Of a stretch of DNA of 51,981 nt, positions 50,276 through 51,981 are shown in pieces. Every line of letters begins with the position of its first letter. The first letter of the stretch is position 1. The stretch lies in NCBI GenBank assembly GCA_017558065.1, contig JAFYWK010000058.1:1-51981 (forward strand). Reading direction: 5' to 3'. This stretch comes from Paludibacteraceae bacterium (lineage in GTDB: Bacteria; Bacteroidota; Bacteroidia; Bacteroidales; Paludibacteraceae). Under the pieces are notes generated by a model. That model searched no databases. It was not told where the DNA came from and worked only from the letters and a program-made list of their open reading frames with translations. The translations under genes and the position numbers were made by a program.

Positions 50276-51211
50276 TTAATCCACATTTAATGCTTTGTCC
50301 ACAATAAACGTAGGACGATGCTTTACAGTATCAAACATTTTGCCTACATACAACCCCAACACGCCCAAAAGCGAAATAATAATACCAGCAATCATCCATA
50401 ATGAAAGAATCAACGTAGTAAAACCTGCCACCTCTATATCACCCAACAAATATTTCACCAAAAATATCAACCCTATAATGACAGCAACGAATGTAACTAC
50501 AGTTCCAAACTTCACCATCAGTCGCATAGGCTTGTCAGAGAAAGCAATTATTGTATCCAACGCCAAACGCATCAGGCGCGACCAGTTATAAGTTGATTTG
50601 CCTTCCATTCGTTCACAATGCTCCACTGGTAAATACGCTTTCTTGAATCCTACCCATTGCACCATTGTAGGGAAATAACGAAAACGATCCCCCATCTGCA
50701 AAATAGATTGGATGACACTTCGATGATATATACCAAAATTCGCAACTGATGGGTCTTGCTTTGTATCTGTCAAATAGCCAAATACAGCATAAAAAGCCTT
50801 TGACGACAAACGCTTCAACCAAGCATCCTCTCTTTGCACTCGTTGTGCAAATACCGAATCATACCCCTCCATTGCCTTCTGATACAATGCAGGAATCTCT
50901 TCAGGGCGGTCCTGTAAGTCGCAGTCCATGACCACCACCCATTCGCCTTTAGCATAATGCAACCCCGCCGTAATAGCATAATGCTGCCCAAAATTGCGGC
51001 TGAGATTGATGCCCTTCACTCGTTTGTCTTTGGCGCACTCCTGCTCAATCATCTGCCACGAAGCATCAGGCGAAGCATCATTCACGAGAATAATCTCGTA
51101 GTCCTCGGTGATAGTGCTCACACTTTGCATGATGCGCTCTACCAACATGTGCACCATCTTTTCCGCACGATAGACGGGGGATACGATTGATATTTTTATG
51201 TTTTGTGTCAT
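50276..51211 (-). CDS. ArnC/GtrB-like polyprenyl-phosphate glycosyltransferase (GT2)
   Basis: 311 residues of the dolichol-phosphate-mannose-synthase group. The GT-A domain has SIVSPVYRAEKMV, VNDASPDAS, and the metal motif DCDLQD. The last 90 residues hold two membrane helices (FGTVVTFVAVIIGLIFLV and the one ending LLGVLGLYVGKMF), as in ArnC, GtrB and relatives, which put a sugar on undecaprenyl phosphate. Start: the promoter at 51233-51264 excludes all upstream starts; I take MTQNIK at 51211, though MYSMTQ at 51220 is possible. It is the first gene of the long glycan operon. Confidence 0.88.
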   Translation of the reverse strand: MTQNIKISIVSPVYRAEKMVHMLVERIMQSVSTITEDYEIILVNDASPDASWQMIEQECAKDKRVKGINLSRNFGQHYAITAGLHYAKGEWVVVMDCDLQDRPEEIPALYQKAMEGYDSVFAQRVQREDAWLKRLSSKAFYAVFGYLTDTKQDPSVANFGIYHRSVIQSILQMGDRFRYFPTMVQWVGFKKAYLPVEHCERMEGKSTYNWSRLMRLALDTIIAFSDKPMRLMVKFGTVVTFVAVIIGLIFLVKYLLGDIEVAGFTTLILSLWMIAGIIISLLGVLGLYVGKMFDTVKHRPTFIVDKALNVD

Positions 51212-51232
51212 CGAATACATATTTTTCCGCGA

Positions 51233-51264
51233 CAAAGGTACGATTTTTTTTTGAGATACGCAAA
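51233..51264 (-). promoter_or_regulatory. Promoter of the glycan operon
   Basis: On the - strand: TTTG (51261-51264), 20 bases, TACCTTTG (51233-51240), 21 bases before the chosen start. No other such promoter was found between here and wecB, so the operon may be about 16.5 kb. Confidence 0.8.
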
Positions 51265-51396
51265 TATTCAAGGATTTTTGCTGAAAATTTGTTGAAAATA
51301 GCCCTTTTTTGCTAAAAATCGTGAGAAGTCGCACACAATGGTAGTATTCACGCATAGCTATTTGGCCTGATCGGCAACACCTAACAAACAACAAAT

Positions 51397-51426
51397 CCCC
51401 ACTCTACCAGCATGGGTAAAGTGGGG
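51397..51426. terminator. Terminator after the small HTH gene
   Basis: CCCCACT (51397-51403) with AGTGGGG (51420-51426), four more pairs inside (TACC with GGTA) after one mismatch, and a six-base loop. It lies 24 bases after the stop codon at 51451. The rest of the gap up to 51232 holds only the promoter. Confidence 0.6.
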
Positions 51427-51450
51427 AGAATTTTTGCCTTCTTAGCCTCA

Positions 51451-51630
51451 CTACACGTCTATGCAGTATTTCTCACAGAGGTATTTTACGACTACAGGAG
51501 GAAGACACTTGGTTTTCGGAGTGACATGATGCGCTCTCAGAAACGCCTCATCAGTCTTCAACCAGCGGCGAAACGTCTCGCCGCTGACGCCTGCTGCGCG
51601 TGCCAGTTCGATCTTGGTATATGATTTCAT
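51451..51630 (-). CDS. Small helix-turn-helix protein, 59 residues
   Basis: Starts MKSYTKIELARAAGVSGETFRRWLK, a helix-turn-helix of the MerR/HTH_17 kind, and ends in LPPVVVKYLCEKYCIDV. It may bind DNA, perhaps as a regulator of the gene before it. The start at 51630 overlaps the stop of the upstream gene (ATGA), which excludes a longer frame. I do not know the family by name. Confidence 0.7.
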   Translation of the reverse strand: MKSYTKIELARAAGVSGETFRRWLKTDEAFLRAHHVTPKTKCLPPVVVKYLCEKYCIDV

Positions 51631-51950
51631 ACGTCGATTTCTTTGATGATACTCATCACTTTTGTCATTACGTAGCCACGTAAGGTTTTGGGGCAATTTC
51701 TGCTAGTGATGGATTTGTGTTTTCGTTGGAATATAGTTCGCAATTCGGGATTCTCCAATACTGCGCAGGCGATGCGCGTGGCGATAGCAAAGCGCTTGCG
51801 TTGGAGGATTTCCTTCTCCGTGAGAGGAGAAGTGCGGGACTGACGTCGTTGATAAGCGATGGTTTTACCCGAAGGGGTGGTGCGGTAGATGGTGTCGCCT
51901 AACTTACCGCGGATGGACATGATGCCATTCATAAAAGTTACTTGTGCCAT
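51627..51950 (-). CDS. Unknown basic protein, 107 residues
   Basis: Very basic and rich in Arg, Lys, Ile. The beginning MNGIMSIRGKLGDTIYRTTPSGKTIAYQ is glycine- and threonine-rich, and the second half is helical (EKEILQRKRFAIATRIACAVLENPELRTIF). It may bind nucleic acid. It is translationally coupled with the small HTH gene. The promoter is beyond the end of the window or within the repeat words at 51951-51981. I do not recognise it. Confidence 0.6.
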   Translation of the reverse strand: MAQVTFMNGIMSIRGKLGDTIYRTTPSGKTIAYQRRQSRTSPLTEKEILQRKRFAIATRIACAVLENPELRTIFQRKHKSITSRNCPKTLRGYVMTKVMSIIKEIDV

Positions 51951-51981
51951 AATTGTGCAGAATTGTTTAGAGTTGTTTAGA
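51951..51981. repeat. TTGTTTAGAG words at the window edge
   Basis: gaattgtttagagttgttta-type words, the same theme as the arrays at 28910 and 42021, continue beyond the window. Confidence 0.5.

Noticed and set aside
1-51981. tRNA, rRNA or insertion sequence genes
   Set aside because: I looked in every gap and saw no cloverleaf with a TTCGAAT-type arm, no rRNA stretch and no transposase frame.

Overview
The window looks like a Bacteroidota chromosome, most likely Bacteroidales. Almost every recognisable promoter has the Bacteroidota form: TTTG, about 20 bases, then TAnnTTTG. Short lipoproteins, fermentative indolepyruvate oxidoreductase, DUF2851 and a PIF1-like helicase with a C-terminal HTH fit the same group. 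There is no rRNA, tRNA or CRISPR array in view, so I do not name a genus.

Layout. 1-2.9 kb: two GH13 amylases on +, the first cut by the window edge. 2.9-6.5 kb: three tandem paralogous CE2/SGNH esterases on -. 6.5-9.8 kb: an RluB-type pseudouridine synthase, L32, YceD and L-serine dehydratase. 9.9-16.8 kb: a radical SAM protein on +, then PIF1-like helicase, aminotransferase and iorB/iorA on -. 16.8-23.6 kb: a long - transcription unit (glucosaminidase, DUF721, MutS2, outer-membrane protein, phosphoesterase lipoprotein, FolK, RluA-type synthase) running from a divergent promoter to a strong terminator. 23.6-25.4 kb: a lipoprotein and a methyltransferase on +. 25.4-30.5 kb: an acyl-CoA ligase, a TetR regulator, an SDR and an aldehyde dehydrogenase, tied together by three copies of a GAACGnnYGTTC operator. 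30.6-33.3 kb: a cupin-ManA fusion and DUF2851. 33.4-51.2 kb: a surface-glycan locus on -, lower in GC, probably one long operon from a promoter at 51.25 kb plus wecB with its own promoter. 51.4-52 kb: a small HTH protein and an unknown protein.

How the genes work together. WecE and a WecD-like acetyltransferase would make dTDP-Fuc4NAc. An ArnC/GtrB-like GT2 next to two EmrE-like half transporters would load it on undecaprenyl phosphate and flip it, and a GT-C-like membrane glycosyltransferase would transfer it outside. The same locus holds an unusual set: PSD-like decarboxylase, ATP-grasp ligase, FemAB-like transferase and DUF354.

The most unusual signal is not a gene. The whole window is peppered with short direct-repeat 'words' of about 7-9 bases, both between genes and in frame inside genes. 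Several form a composite element: a word array ending in AGG, a 26-36 base centre holding an 11-base hairpin (4-bp stem, 3-base loop), then an array starting with CCT that is the inverse of the first. The hairpin stems differ between copies but stay paired. Four copies inside three unrelated glycan genes encode a related peptide around G-E-E-N-G-E-A-D. This resembles, by analogy, the palindromic elements that insert in frame in Rickettsia genes.
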